DNA of 64,000 bases from Muriicola sp041358175 (GTDB lineage Bacteria; Bacteroidota; Bacteroidia; Flavobacteriales; Flavobacteriaceae), in assembly GCF_041358175.1 (NCBI RefSeq), contig NZ_JBGKBE010000002.1:124001-188000 (forward strand). Direction: 5' to 3'. A program made the position numbers and the translations under genes. The notes below the pieces were generated by a model. That model ran no database searches. It was not told the origin of the DNA and was given only the letters and a program-made list of their open reading frames with translations. Position 1 is the first letter of the stretch. Every line of letters starts with the position of its first letter. Shown piece after piece: positions 1-7,724 of the stretch.

Positions 1-2133
1 ATCAGCGTCAAAGTTTTGGGTAATTTCCTCATTCAGGAAATTCGTATACGTATAATCCCCTCTTAGTTGCTGCTGGAATAGATTGAGGTTCCAGGTAAGC
101 CTCCAATCGCGTTTAGGAGTATAGGTGGTGGTGAACTCCATACCGTATCGGCTATCCGTCGCAAGGTTGATAGGTGTTCGAGCCTGAACAGGTACCAGTA
201 CCGGGTTGTTGGGGTCGTCAGGATTTTCAATTTCCACAAAATCTCCTGTTTCCTGAGTGATAAACTGGAAAACTCCTGTAGATCGGTTGAAATACCCCGA
301 TGTGGTAAACGTAATCTTATCCCATCGTTTTAAATACCCGAGATCGAAGGCATTTGTGAAAGTGGGATCCAGATCCGGATTTCCCTGAAACAAGTTGGTG
401 TTACTCGATCTGGAGGGAAATGGATTGATAAATCTTGAACGGGGCCGGCGCAATCTGCGGCTATAGCTAATAGTTAGTTGCTCGGTCTCTGAAAACTCAT
501 ATCCCAGAAACAGGGAAGGAAACCAGTTCACATAATCCTTATCGGTAACTTCCTGGGTATCGACCAGCTCAATACCAATATCGGATGCTTCCATTCTCAG
601 TCCGCCCAAAACACTGAATTTCTTAACCTTGGTACCCAGCTGCATATACGCTGCATTGACGTATTCCTTGTAATTTAGTTCGTTACTGAAATCGGGATCC
701 CTGTCGAGCACCCCGTCTTCCAGTATTCCAAAGTCGAAATCGGTATTAAAGTTGTTAAAGGTACCACGGTACCCCATCTCAAATTGAGACATGTTATCCT
801 TTCCAAACGGAAGTACATAGTCGAATTGCACCAATTGATTTATTTGTGATTCATCATTGATGGTTTGTTCCGTGGGCAAGGCAACAGATTCTCCGAGAAC
901 TATTTCATCTATGATGGAATTCTCTATTTCATCTCCTCTCGAATACTGATAATCCATGGTAAATTCATGGCCTTCCTTGTCAAAAGTCTTCTTGTAGTTA
1001 ACTGAATACTGAACATTGTCATCCTCTTCCGCTTCTACAGTAGACCGATTTCTTCGTATTGTAGGATTTCTTACTTCATCAAAATTAAAAAAGTTGATAT
1101 CCACGGTATTCTCCCCATCAGATTTCCGGATGACCAGGGAATTGGTAATACTGCTGGTTTCACTGAAAAAGTACTCAAAACCGATATTGGTGTTAAAACT
1201 GTTATCCTGGCGTTGATATTGCCTGATTTCATCCTGAAAACTGACCGTATTCCCATTTTCATCGAAATTTTCCTGTTCGAATAGCGCATTCCCGGGTGCA
1301 TCCCGATAACGGTATGTGGTGGTGGTAAAAATGTTGAATTTTTCCCGTCTCAGGTTCAGACTCACGGCTGTTCCGTAGTTATCCGGATAACCTGCAAACA
1401 CATTTACTGATCCGTTTACCCCGGCTGTTTTACTTTGTCTTAAGATGATATTGAGTATTCCCGCTGTTCCTTCTGCATCATAGCGAGCAGAGGGATTAGT
1501 AATTACTTCAACCCTTTCAATAGACTCTGCAGGGAGCTGCTGAAGAGCTTGCGGACTCAATCCAGACAGGGCAGAGGGTTTCCCATTGATTAGGATACGT
1601 ACACTTTCATTTCCTCTAAGGCTAATATTTCCTTCAACATCAACAGTCACAGAAGGGACATTATCCAGAACATCGGTGACAGACCCACCTCGTACGGTAA
1701 GATCCTGACCTACATTGTAGACTTTTTTATCTAAGCGTAATTCTACCGTAGTTCGTTCGCCAACAACTACTACATCTTCCAGCATCTCAGCATCTACTTC
1801 AAGCTGAATAGCCCCCAGGTCAGTTGAACTCCTGAAGGTTTGAGCCTTTAACTCGAAAGTCTTATAAGAAAGATACTCCACTCTTACGTTGTACTGACCC
1901 GGCATAGTCTGTACAGAAAATTTACCGTCAAGATCAGAGATTCCCCCCGTCACCATATCGGGCCTCCTGACACTTTGTAAAACCAGGGTGGCGTATTCGA
2001 GGGGCTGATTTGTATCCTTGTCATAAACAGTACCCGAAATGGTTATTGGAGACGGGCGCTGACCGGAAGGTCTTTGGGAGAAGGACATTAAAAAAGCCAT
2101 TAGGAACAATGGCAGAAGGATGAATTTTTTCAT
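1..2133 (-). CDS. TonB-dependent outer-membrane receptor, partial (C-terminus beyond window)
   Basis: The reading frame is open from the ATG at 2133 to the window edge (711 codons visible) and is cut off, so the end of the beta-barrel is missing. It starts with a signal peptide (MKKFILLPLFLMAFLMSFSQ). A carboxypeptidase-regulatory-like beta-sandwich follows at about residues 30-115, then a TonB plug-like domain (LTVRGGSVTDVLDNVPSV, then a stretch with SLRGNESVRILINGKPS) and a long aromatic-rich barrel region. This matches the outer-membrane beta-barrel family related to SusC-type receptors, which import ligands with TonB energy. The ligand cannot be told. The start codon overlaps the stop of the upstream gene (TAATG), so the two genes are probably translated as a pair. 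Confidence 0.9.
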   Translation of the reverse strand, partial: MKKFILLPLFLMAFLMSFSQRPSGQRPSPITISGTVYDKDTNQPLEYATLVLQSVRRPDMVTGGISDLDGKFSVQTMPGQYNVRVEYLSYKTFELKAQTFRSSTDLGAIQLEVDAEMLEDVVVVGERTTVELRLDKKVYNVGQDLTVRGGSVTDVLDNVPSVTVDVEGNISLRGNESVRILINGKPSALSGLSPQALQQLPAESIERVEVITNPSARYDAEGTAGILNIILRQSKTAGVNGSVNVFAGYPDNYGTAVSLNLRREKFNIFTTTTYRYRDAPGNALFEQENFDENGNTVSFQDEIRQYQRQDNSFNTNIGFEYFFSETSSITNSLVIRKSDGENTVDINFFNFDEVRNPTIRRNRSTVEAEEDDNVQYSVNYKKTFDKEGHEFTMDYQYSRGDEIENSIIDEIVLGESVALPTEQTINDESQINQLVQFDYVLPFGKDNMSQFEMGYRGTFNNFNTDFDFGILEDGVLDRDPDFSNELNYKEYVNAAYMQLGTKVKKFSVLGGLRMEASDIGIELVDTQEVTDKDYVNWFPSLFLGYEFSETEQLTISYSRRLRRPRSRFINPFPSRSSNTNLFQGNPDLDPTFTNAFDLGYLKRWDKITFTTSGYFNRSTGVFQFITQETGDFVEIENPDDPNNPVLVPVQARTPINLATDSRYGMEFTTTYTPKRDWRLTWNLNLFQQQLRGDYTYTNFLNEEITQNFDAD

Positions 2134-2579
2134 TAAGACTTACTTTTTTTCTTTTTTCTTTTTTTCGATTTGGATTTTTTGCCTCCGTTTTCACGGTATT
2201 CCTTCAGCGCTTCAAATTTGTCAGCAGGTAAACTTGCCTTGAGTTCCTCATCCTGTTTTAAATTGATCTGTTCATACGCTTCCCGCGTTTTTTCGGGCTC
2301 CAGCTTAAGGATTTGAATTTCTATTCGTTGTTGAACGTATTTTGTAAGGATCGATTTTAAGATGGCCTGTTCAAATTCTGAGAAATCAATCACTTCCAGG
2401 AGTTTGGGCATCTCAGCTTCTACAAGCCCTTCGGCGGTCATGGGTTCAGCAGGTTCGGGCTTATCCTGGGTTTGAGGGGCTATTCGCCTGCGGCCCATGG
2501 CTCCATACTGCGCTTCAGCATAAAACGTAGCTGCAAAGAAAAATAGAATTAGAAGAATATGGTGTTGGTTCGCTCTCAT
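2133..2579 (-). CDS. Small exported protein of unknown function, Lys-rich tail
   Basis: This 148-residue protein has a signal peptide (MRANQHHILLILFFFAATFY, cleavage near AEAQ). A charged, probably helical body contains Glu/Leu/Lys-rich segments (about residues 45-130). The last 15 residues are almost all Lys, Ser and Arg. I recognise no family. A TTG at 2597 could extend the frame by six codons, but a TAnnTTTG promoter-like box lies at 2595-2602, which favours the ATG at 2579. Its stop overlaps the start of the TonB-dependent receptor by one base, so it probably works with that receptor in the periplasm. The helical core resembles small envelope stress or metal-sensing proteins only superficially. 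I assign no function. Confidence 0.75.
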   Translation of the reverse strand: MRANQHHILLILFFFAATFYAEAQYGAMGRRRIAPQTQDKPEPAEPMTAEGLVEAEMPKLLEVIDFSEFEQAILKSILTKYVQQRIEIQILKLEPEKTREAYEQINLKQDEELKASLPADKFEALKEYRENGGKKSKSKKRKKKKSKS

Positions 2580-2594
2580 TTCAGTATTCACATT

Positions 2595-2602
2595 CAAATG
2601 TA
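2595..2602 (-). promoter_or_regulatory. Candidate -7 promoter box (TAnnTTTG type)
   Basis: On the minus strand the sequence reads TACATTTG, an exact match to the Bacteroidota -7 consensus TAnnTTTG. It lies 15 nt upstream of the ATG at 2579. I see no clear -33 TTG at the usual distance, so support is moderate. Confidence 0.4.
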
Positions 2603-2707
2603 TACGGAAGTAAATGAGTGCGCGGTTAAATGTTTGTTAAAAGGCAAAGTAGACTTTAACAATTGAGAAAAATTTAAGAGAAGTTTTAGGAAAATTGGGA
2701 AAACGGA

Positions 2708-3055
2708 TTATTCAGCCAGTAATTCTGATATATTCTCAGCAGGTCTTCCAATCACACCTTTTCCCTTGTAAATAACTACAGGTCGTTCTATAAGTTTGGG
2801 GTGTGCCAGCAAAGCATCTACGATCATTTCCTCGCTGAGATCTTTTCCTTTAAAATCGGATTTCCAGATCGCTTCCTGTTTTCTTACCAAGTCTGAAGCA
2901 TTGATATCCAGGGTTTTCAGAATTTGCTCTAGTTCGGATCTGGTGAGATTAGCTTCCAGGTATTTAATAATTTCAAAAGGTTTCCCACTTTTTTCAACGA
3001 TGGCAAGGCCTTCACGCGATTTACGGCATCTGGGATTGTGGTAAATTTTAATCAT
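2708..3055 (-). CDS. arsC: ArsC/YfgD-family arsenate reductase-like protein
   Basis: This 115-residue thioredoxin-fold protein matches the glutaredoxin-linked ArsC family over its full length. The catalytic Cys10 sits in HNPRCRKSRE. The three arginines that bind the oxyanion in this family are present as R58 (LVRKQE), R91 (IERPVV) and R104 (IGRPAE). There is no second catalytic cysteine, as expected for this class. Members reduce arsenate to arsenite, but YfgD-like housekeeping members occur in genomes without an ars operon, and no ArsB, ArsR or Acr3 gene is nearby. It starts four bases after the prfB stop, so it is probably cotranscribed with prfB. The ATG start is clear. Confidence 0.85.
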   Translation of the reverse strand: MIKIYHNPRCRKSREGLAIVEKSGKPFEIIKYLEANLTRSELEQILKTLDINASDLVRKQEAIWKSDFKGKDLSEEMIVDALLAHPKLIERPVVIYKGKGVIGRPAENISELLAE

Positions 3056-3059
3056 ATTA

Positions 3060-4158
3060 CTAACTTTCGTGATTCTGCCCCATCATCATAAGATAGGCTT
3101 TGAGGAACATGTCGAGATCCCCATCCATAACGGCGTCTACATTTCCTGTTTCTTCGCCTGTACGAACATCTTTAACTAATTTGTACGGGTGCATAACATA
3201 ATTTCTGATCTGAGAACCCCATTCGATCTTCATTTTGGACGATTCGATTTCATCCCGGGCTTCCTGCTTTTTCCTCAATTCAATTTCATAGAGCTGCGAC
3301 TTTAACATCTTTAGGGCTGTCGCCCGATTATCGTGCTGCGATCTTGAATCTGAACAGGAAATTTGTATTCCTGTCGGTTTGTGCACCAATTGCACCTTGG
3401 TTTCAACCTTATTGACATTTTGTCCACCCGCTCCGCTTGATCGGGCTGTAGTGATCTCTATGTCTGCAGGATTCACTTCGATCTCAATACTATCGTCAAC
3501 CAGCGGGTAGACGTAAACCGAAGCAAAAGAAGTATGCCTTTTGGCATTGCTGTCGAAGGGTGAAATTCTAACTAAACGGTGAACGCCGTTTTCTCCCTTC
3601 AACCATCCAAAGGCGTAATCCCCTTCAATTTCGAGTGTTACGGTTTTGATGCCCGCTACATCACCTTCCTGGTAATTGAGTTCTTTAACTTTATAACCGT
3701 TTTTCTCACTCCACATCAGGTACATTCGCATAAGCATGGAGGCCCAGTCACAGCTCTCAGTGCCACCTGCTCCGGCAGTGATCTGAAGTACGGCGGTCAT
3801 TTCATCCCCTTCTTCGGAGAGCATGTTCTTAAATTCGAGCTTTTCTACGGCATCAAGAGCCTTTGAATGTTGGGTTTCAACTTCAGCAGGGGCAACTTCC
3901 CCTTCTTTCTGGAATTCGAGTAGTACTTCAAGGTCATTGGCAAGCGCCAGTGCCGTGTTGTATTCTTCCACCCATTTTTTCTTAGCCTGAAGCTGGCGCA
4001 TTTTTACCTGTGCTTCCTGTGGGTTATCCCAAAAATCTGGTGCTAAGGTTTTCTCCTCTTCATTCTCAATTTCGATCAATTTGGCATCGATGTCAAAGAT
4101 ACCTCCTTAACGCACCAAGGCGCTCAATAAGATCTTTCTGATGATCCGTAGTTACCAT
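3060..4158 (-). CDS. prfB: Peptide chain release factor 2, with programmed +1 frameshift
   Basis: RF2 recognises UGA and UAA stop codons and hydrolyses peptidyl-tRNA. The protein is encoded in two frames. ATG at 4158 opens a 21-codon frame ending ...RRYL at CTT followed by in-frame TGA (4095-4093). A +1 shift resumes at GAC (4094-4092) and continues to the stop at 3060, giving 365 residues, the usual RF2 length. Diagnostic motifs are SPF in RISPFDSNAKRHTSF (codon recognition) and GGQ in SSGAGGQNVNKVETKVQ (hydrolysis). The downstream part alone looks like a 339-residue ORF starting with a spurious TTG-like start at 4079. Regulation is autogenous: low RF2 lets the ribosome pause on UGA and shift. 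arsC follows immediately. Confidence 0.97.
4092..4110 (-). promoter_or_regulatory. prfB programmed frameshift site with internal Shine-Dalgarno
   Basis: Minus-strand sequence is AAGGAGGTATCTTTGAC. It combines a strong internal anti-16S-complementary AAGGAGG, the slippery CTT and the in-frame UGA followed by C. This is the canonical RF2 autoregulatory arrangement. The SD motif stands out in a genome where normal starts rarely have one. Confidence 0.95.
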
Positions 4159-4221
4159 TCTGAATAAATTTCGTGTAAAAGTACCACGTTTTTAAAGAGT
4201 AGGGAATATTTAAAATTAAAA

Positions 4222-5082
4222 TTATTGTTGTTGTTGCTGCCCGTGTACCTGAACACTATGTGAAGTGGTATTTTCACCTTTTGAAAGAATAATACCTTTG
4301 ATTGGGGCACAATCAGCATAGTCCTTTCCATGGGCAACCTTAATGTGATTGTCACTCGCCAGGATATTGTTTGTGGGATCAAATCCAACCCAACCCACGT
4401 CTATAAGATAGGCCTCAGTCCATGCATGCATCTGGGAGTCTCCGAAATATCCATTCCCCTGGTGGAGATATCCCGATACATATCGGCAGGGAATACCATA
4501 CTGCCTGGCAATAGCAGAGAACAAATGTGCAAAATCCTGACACACCCCGTGACGATTCTCTACAATGTAATCCAATGTAGTATTTACTTGCGTAACCCCG
4601 GGCGTATAGAATATTTTTTCGTACACCCATCGGTTCAGCTGCTGTAAATTCTCAAAGACGTTTTCTTTCTTATTGTATTCAAAAAAATTGCTGTGCTGGT
4701 CCAAAAGGGTGGTCAGTGGCGTTTTACGTAGAAAGGGCTCGTGGTCTACCCTGAAATAAAGATCGTGGTAACGATTGAGTTCTTCAAAAGGATCGGTCGC
4801 TAATTCAAAATTAAATGGATTTAATGTTTTTTTGTTGAGGGTAAAGTGCGCCTTAAATTCTATGCTATCAAATTTTGTCCTCGCAAGGATCCGAAGGGTT
4901 TTAAAGCCATAGGCATTTGTAGAAATTTCATATGGAAAATTCATAGAATTGGCGAATGAAAATGAGTGCAATTCCTGGTATTCGTCCTGGTGCGGACAAA
5001 TAAGGAACTGCCACCTCGCTTCTTTCACAGGAAATTCATACTGGTTTTCAGCGCAATAGACAATCTTGTATTCGAGAGACAT
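4222..5082 (-). CDS. Transglutaminase-like cysteine protease/ligase (alpha-E/ATP-grasp cluster)
   Basis: This 286-residue protein has a bacterial transglutaminase N-terminal beta domain (about residues 1-110) and a papain-like transglutaminase core. The catalytic triad is visible as C181 (HGVCQDFAH), H219 (MHAWTEAYL) and D235 (VGFDPTN). No signal peptide is seen, so it is probably cytosolic. It follows the alpha-E gene (31 bases between them) and the circularly permuted ATP-grasp gene in one minus-strand operon. Comparative genomics has predicted that this three-gene set makes or attaches a peptide-like modification, with the transglutaminase fold acting as peptidase or amide-transfer enzyme. 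The substrate is unknown. The C-terminus ends in five glutamines encoded by a CAA repeat. Confidence 0.88.
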   Translation of the reverse strand: MSLEYKIVYCAENQYEFPVKEARWQFLICPHQDEYQELHSFSFANSMNFPYEISTNAYGFKTLRILARTKFDSIEFKAHFTLNKKTLNPFNFELATDPFEELNRYHDLYFRVDHEPFLRKTPLTTLLDQHSNFFEYNKKENVFENLQQLNRWVYEKIFYTPGVTQVNTTLDYIVENRHGVCQDFAHLFSAIARQYGIPCRYVSGYLHQGNGYFGDSQMHAWTEAYLIDVGWVGFDPTNNILASDNHIKVAHGKDYADCAPIKGIILSKGENTTSHSVQVHGQQQQQ

Positions 5083-5113
5083 TATTGCTTATAGATTATA
5101 AGGTAAGCAGGGA

Positions 5114-6061
5114 TCAATAGTGAAAAAACTCACTCTCCATTTTGGTGCCAATATCGGCTAAATTCTTTAACATTCCGTCAATAAATTGTTCGATATTTCC
5201 TTCAATTTCTTCAATATACTTGTACTGATATTCCGATCTCACTCTTCCTACCAGAAAGGCCGTCGAATTTTTGTTATAACGAAATGAATTATCGAGTACC
5301 CTGATATGCCTGTAAATCTGATTTAGGCTGTTCATCAGGGATCTGGGGCAATTGGGATTCAGGATCAGAAACTCGAGGGTTGTTGCGCTGGTAGGTGTCT
5401 TTTTATAAAACCTGCGCATCATATCATAGGATTCCGCGCTTTTCAAAAGCGTGATCCATTCAAAACTGTTTTTGAAAGTGTCACCATAGCCTCCTTTTGA
5501 AATGGATGCGTCCCTATATTTTGAATTGATAATTCGGATCAGTTGGTTGGCCCGCTCCAGATTAACACCCATCAGGATAATGGCATATACTTCATCGTGG
5601 AGAAGTGTGCTCCGGATTTTCCCTCTCAGGATAGACGACATTTCAATGATATTAATGCAGAAGTCGTACATCCCTTTTTTAAGGAAGTGATCTACGGGAT
5701 ATTTTAAGACAAAGTGATAAAACTTATTGATGGATTCATAGAGGTCAGTTGAAATCAGGTCCCTGGCACTATTCGCATTTTCCCTTGTATACTTCACATT
5801 GCTGATAATAGAGTAGGGATGGTCTGGATCCAGGGCGAGCTTGAAAAGCACATCTTCCTCAATGAGGTCCGTCCCTTTCGGAGCTTCGGGATCCCCTATC
5901 ATTCTCAGCATCGAATTCAGTACAAACTGCCTCGATCTGGAGAGCTCATTGGGAGCATCCAGGGAAGAGAAGTAATTGACGTGCATATACCGAGCGATAT
6001 GCTCAGATCGCTCTATATAACGTCCCATCCAAAAAAGATTATTGGCTACTCTTGCTAACAT
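5114..6061 (-). CDS. Alpha-E domain protein
   Basis: The 315-residue, all-helical protein begins MLARVANNLFWMGRYIERSE, the hallmark N-terminus of the alpha-E family, with further conserved ER-containing helices (for example LMGVNLERANQLIRII). Family members always occur beside circularly permuted ATP-grasp proteins, and often transglutaminase-like proteins, as here. A scaffold or catalytic role in forming an amide-linked product has been proposed for the family, without biochemical proof that I know of. It starts four bases after the ATP-grasp stop, consistent with translational coupling. No membrane segment is evident. Confidence 0.9.
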   Translation of the reverse strand: MLARVANNLFWMGRYIERSEHIARYMHVNYFSSLDAPNELSRSRQFVLNSMLRMIGDPEAPKGTDLIEEDVLFKLALDPDHPYSIISNVKYTRENANSARDLISTDLYESINKFYHFVLKYPVDHFLKKGMYDFCINIIEMSSILRGKIRSTLLHDEVYAIILMGVNLERANQLIRIINSKYRDASISKGGYGDTFKNSFEWITLLKSAESYDMMRRFYKKTPTSATTLEFLILNPNCPRSLMNSLNQIYRHIRVLDNSFRYNKNSTAFLVGRVRSEYQYKYIEEIEGNIEQFIDGMLKNLADIGTKMESEFFHY

Positions 6062-6065
6062 ACAG

Positions 6066-7529
6066 TTATGGTTTTAATACCCAGGTGTCTTTAGAACCAC
6101 CGCCCTGAGACGAATTTACGACCAGATTGCCCCTTTTTAATGCCACCCGTGTTAAGCCACCTTTTAGGACAAAGTCCTTGTCTTTTCCCAATATGGTAAA
6201 GGTTCTCAGGTCTACGTGCCGCTGTTCAAAGGAATTTGTTTCGTCTATATAGGTAGGATGAACGGAAAGCGACATAATGGGTTGGGCTACGTATTTGCGC
6301 GGACTTTCCTGGATCTGTTTCTTGACCTTCTCAATCTCATCCTTGCTAAGGCGGTTTCCAATGGAGATACCGTAACCTCCTGCTTCATCTACAGGTTTAA
6401 TGACCAGTTCATGAATGTGTTCCAGTACGTATTTTAGTTCATCTGGCCGACTGCAGTGGTAGGTATGAACATTATTCAGAATAGGGGTCTCATCGAGATA
6501 GTATTTTATGATATCCGGCATATAGGTATACACGGCTTTGTCGTCGGCTACTCCGGTGCCCGGTGCGTTTGCCAGGGTAACATTCCCCTTTTTATAAGCT
6601 GAGAAGAGTCCGGGAACACCCAGAGAAGAATCAGCCCTGAATTCCAGGGGATCAAGAAACTGATCATCTATTCGCCGGTAGATAATATCAACTTTTACGG
6701 GTCCTTTGATGGTTCGCATATAGACAAAGTCGTTCTCCACGAACAGGTCGCGTCCTTCAACCAGTTCAACGCCCATGGTCTTAGCCAGGTAGGAGTGTTC
6801 GTAGAATGCCGAATTGTACATACCCGGGGTGATCACGACGGTGTTGGGACTATCCACACCTTTCGGCTTCACTGTTTCGAGCAGATCCAAAAGGTTTTCC
6901 GCATAATTGGTTACGGTATGGGTTTCGTAGTGATTAAAAACCCCGAATAGCGCCCGTTTTAGTGCGGTACGGTTGCAAATCACATAACTGACACCAGAGG
7001 GACACCTTATATTGTCTTCAAGGACATAGTACTTCCCATCATTGTGCTTAATAATATCGGTACCGGAAATGTGGTTGTAAATACCTCCGGGAGGATCCAC
7101 ACCCATCATCTGATGTAAGTAGTTTTCAGACGAACTGACTAGCTCAAGCGGAACAATTCCCTGTTTGAGAATTTTCTTGTCGTGATAGATGTCGTGCAGA
7201 AATAAATTCAGGGCCCTGCTGCGCTGAATAGCACCTTTTTCAATAAGCTCCCATTCTTTAGCATCTATGATTCTTGGAAACAGATCAAATGGAAAAATCT
7301 TTTCCTGCATCTCTTTGTCGTCATATACCTGGAAGGTTATACCCTGATTAAAAAAGGACGACTTTGCCTTTTCATTTAACCGCATATAATCATCAATACT
7401 ATGCGCTCCATAGAGGGCGAAAAGCTTCTGGTAAATATCTTTGACCTTGCCATTGCTGTCATAGAGTTCATCAAACAGGGCGTGATCTCGCTCGTAAGAA
7501 GAGAAAATAGTGCTTTCCAGGATCGCCAT
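6066..7529 (-). CDS. Circularly permuted type-2 ATP-grasp ligase
   Basis: This 487-residue protein matches the circularly permuted ATP-grasp family. Typical blocks include FPFDLFPRIIDAKEWELIEK, the region with AIQRSRALNLFLHDIY, DNIRCPSGVSYVICNR, and a C-terminal ATP-binding part (VIKPVDEAGGYGISIG, then RTFTILGKD). ATP-grasp enzymes activate a carboxylate as acyl-phosphate and join it to an amine, so a peptide or amide bond-forming role is expected. It is the first gene of the three-gene operon and starts with an ATG about 200 bases from the divergent metalloprotease gene. The substrate is not known. Confidence 0.9.
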   Translation of the reverse strand: MAILESTIFSSYERDHALFDELYDSNGKVKDIYQKLFALYGAHSIDDYMRLNEKAKSSFFNQGITFQVYDDKEMQEKIFPFDLFPRIIDAKEWELIEKGAIQRSRALNLFLHDIYHDKKILKQGIVPLELVSSSENYLHQMMGVDPPGGIYNHISGTDIIKHNDGKYYVLEDNIRCPSGVSYVICNRTALKRALFGVFNHYETHTVTNYAENLLDLLETVKPKGVDSPNTVVITPGMYNSAFYEHSYLAKTMGVELVEGRDLFVENDFVYMRTIKGPVKVDIIYRRIDDQFLDPLEFRADSSLGVPGLFSAYKKGNVTLANAPGTGVADDKAVYTYMPDIIKYYLDETPILNNVHTYHCSRPDELKYVLEHIHELVIKPVDEAGGYGISIGNRLSKDEIEKVKKQIQESPRKYVAQPIMSLSVHPTYIDETNSFEQRHVDLRTFTILGKDKDFVLKGGLTRVALKRGNLVVNSSQGGGSKDTWVLKP

Positions 7530-7724
7530 ATCAATTACTTTGGTTAGTTATGGAAGATAGCCTAAATTCAATGAAATAGAAACTCTAATTCCGTAATTAT
7601 CCATGCATTTATTTAGCAAATTATCAATTGGAAATAGCAGCCTTATGGGTATTTTCTATCATTTTATTACAGTGCTCCCTAGAATCTTCCGAATTTGTAT
7701 AAATTTAGGCTCTAAACCAGCGAG

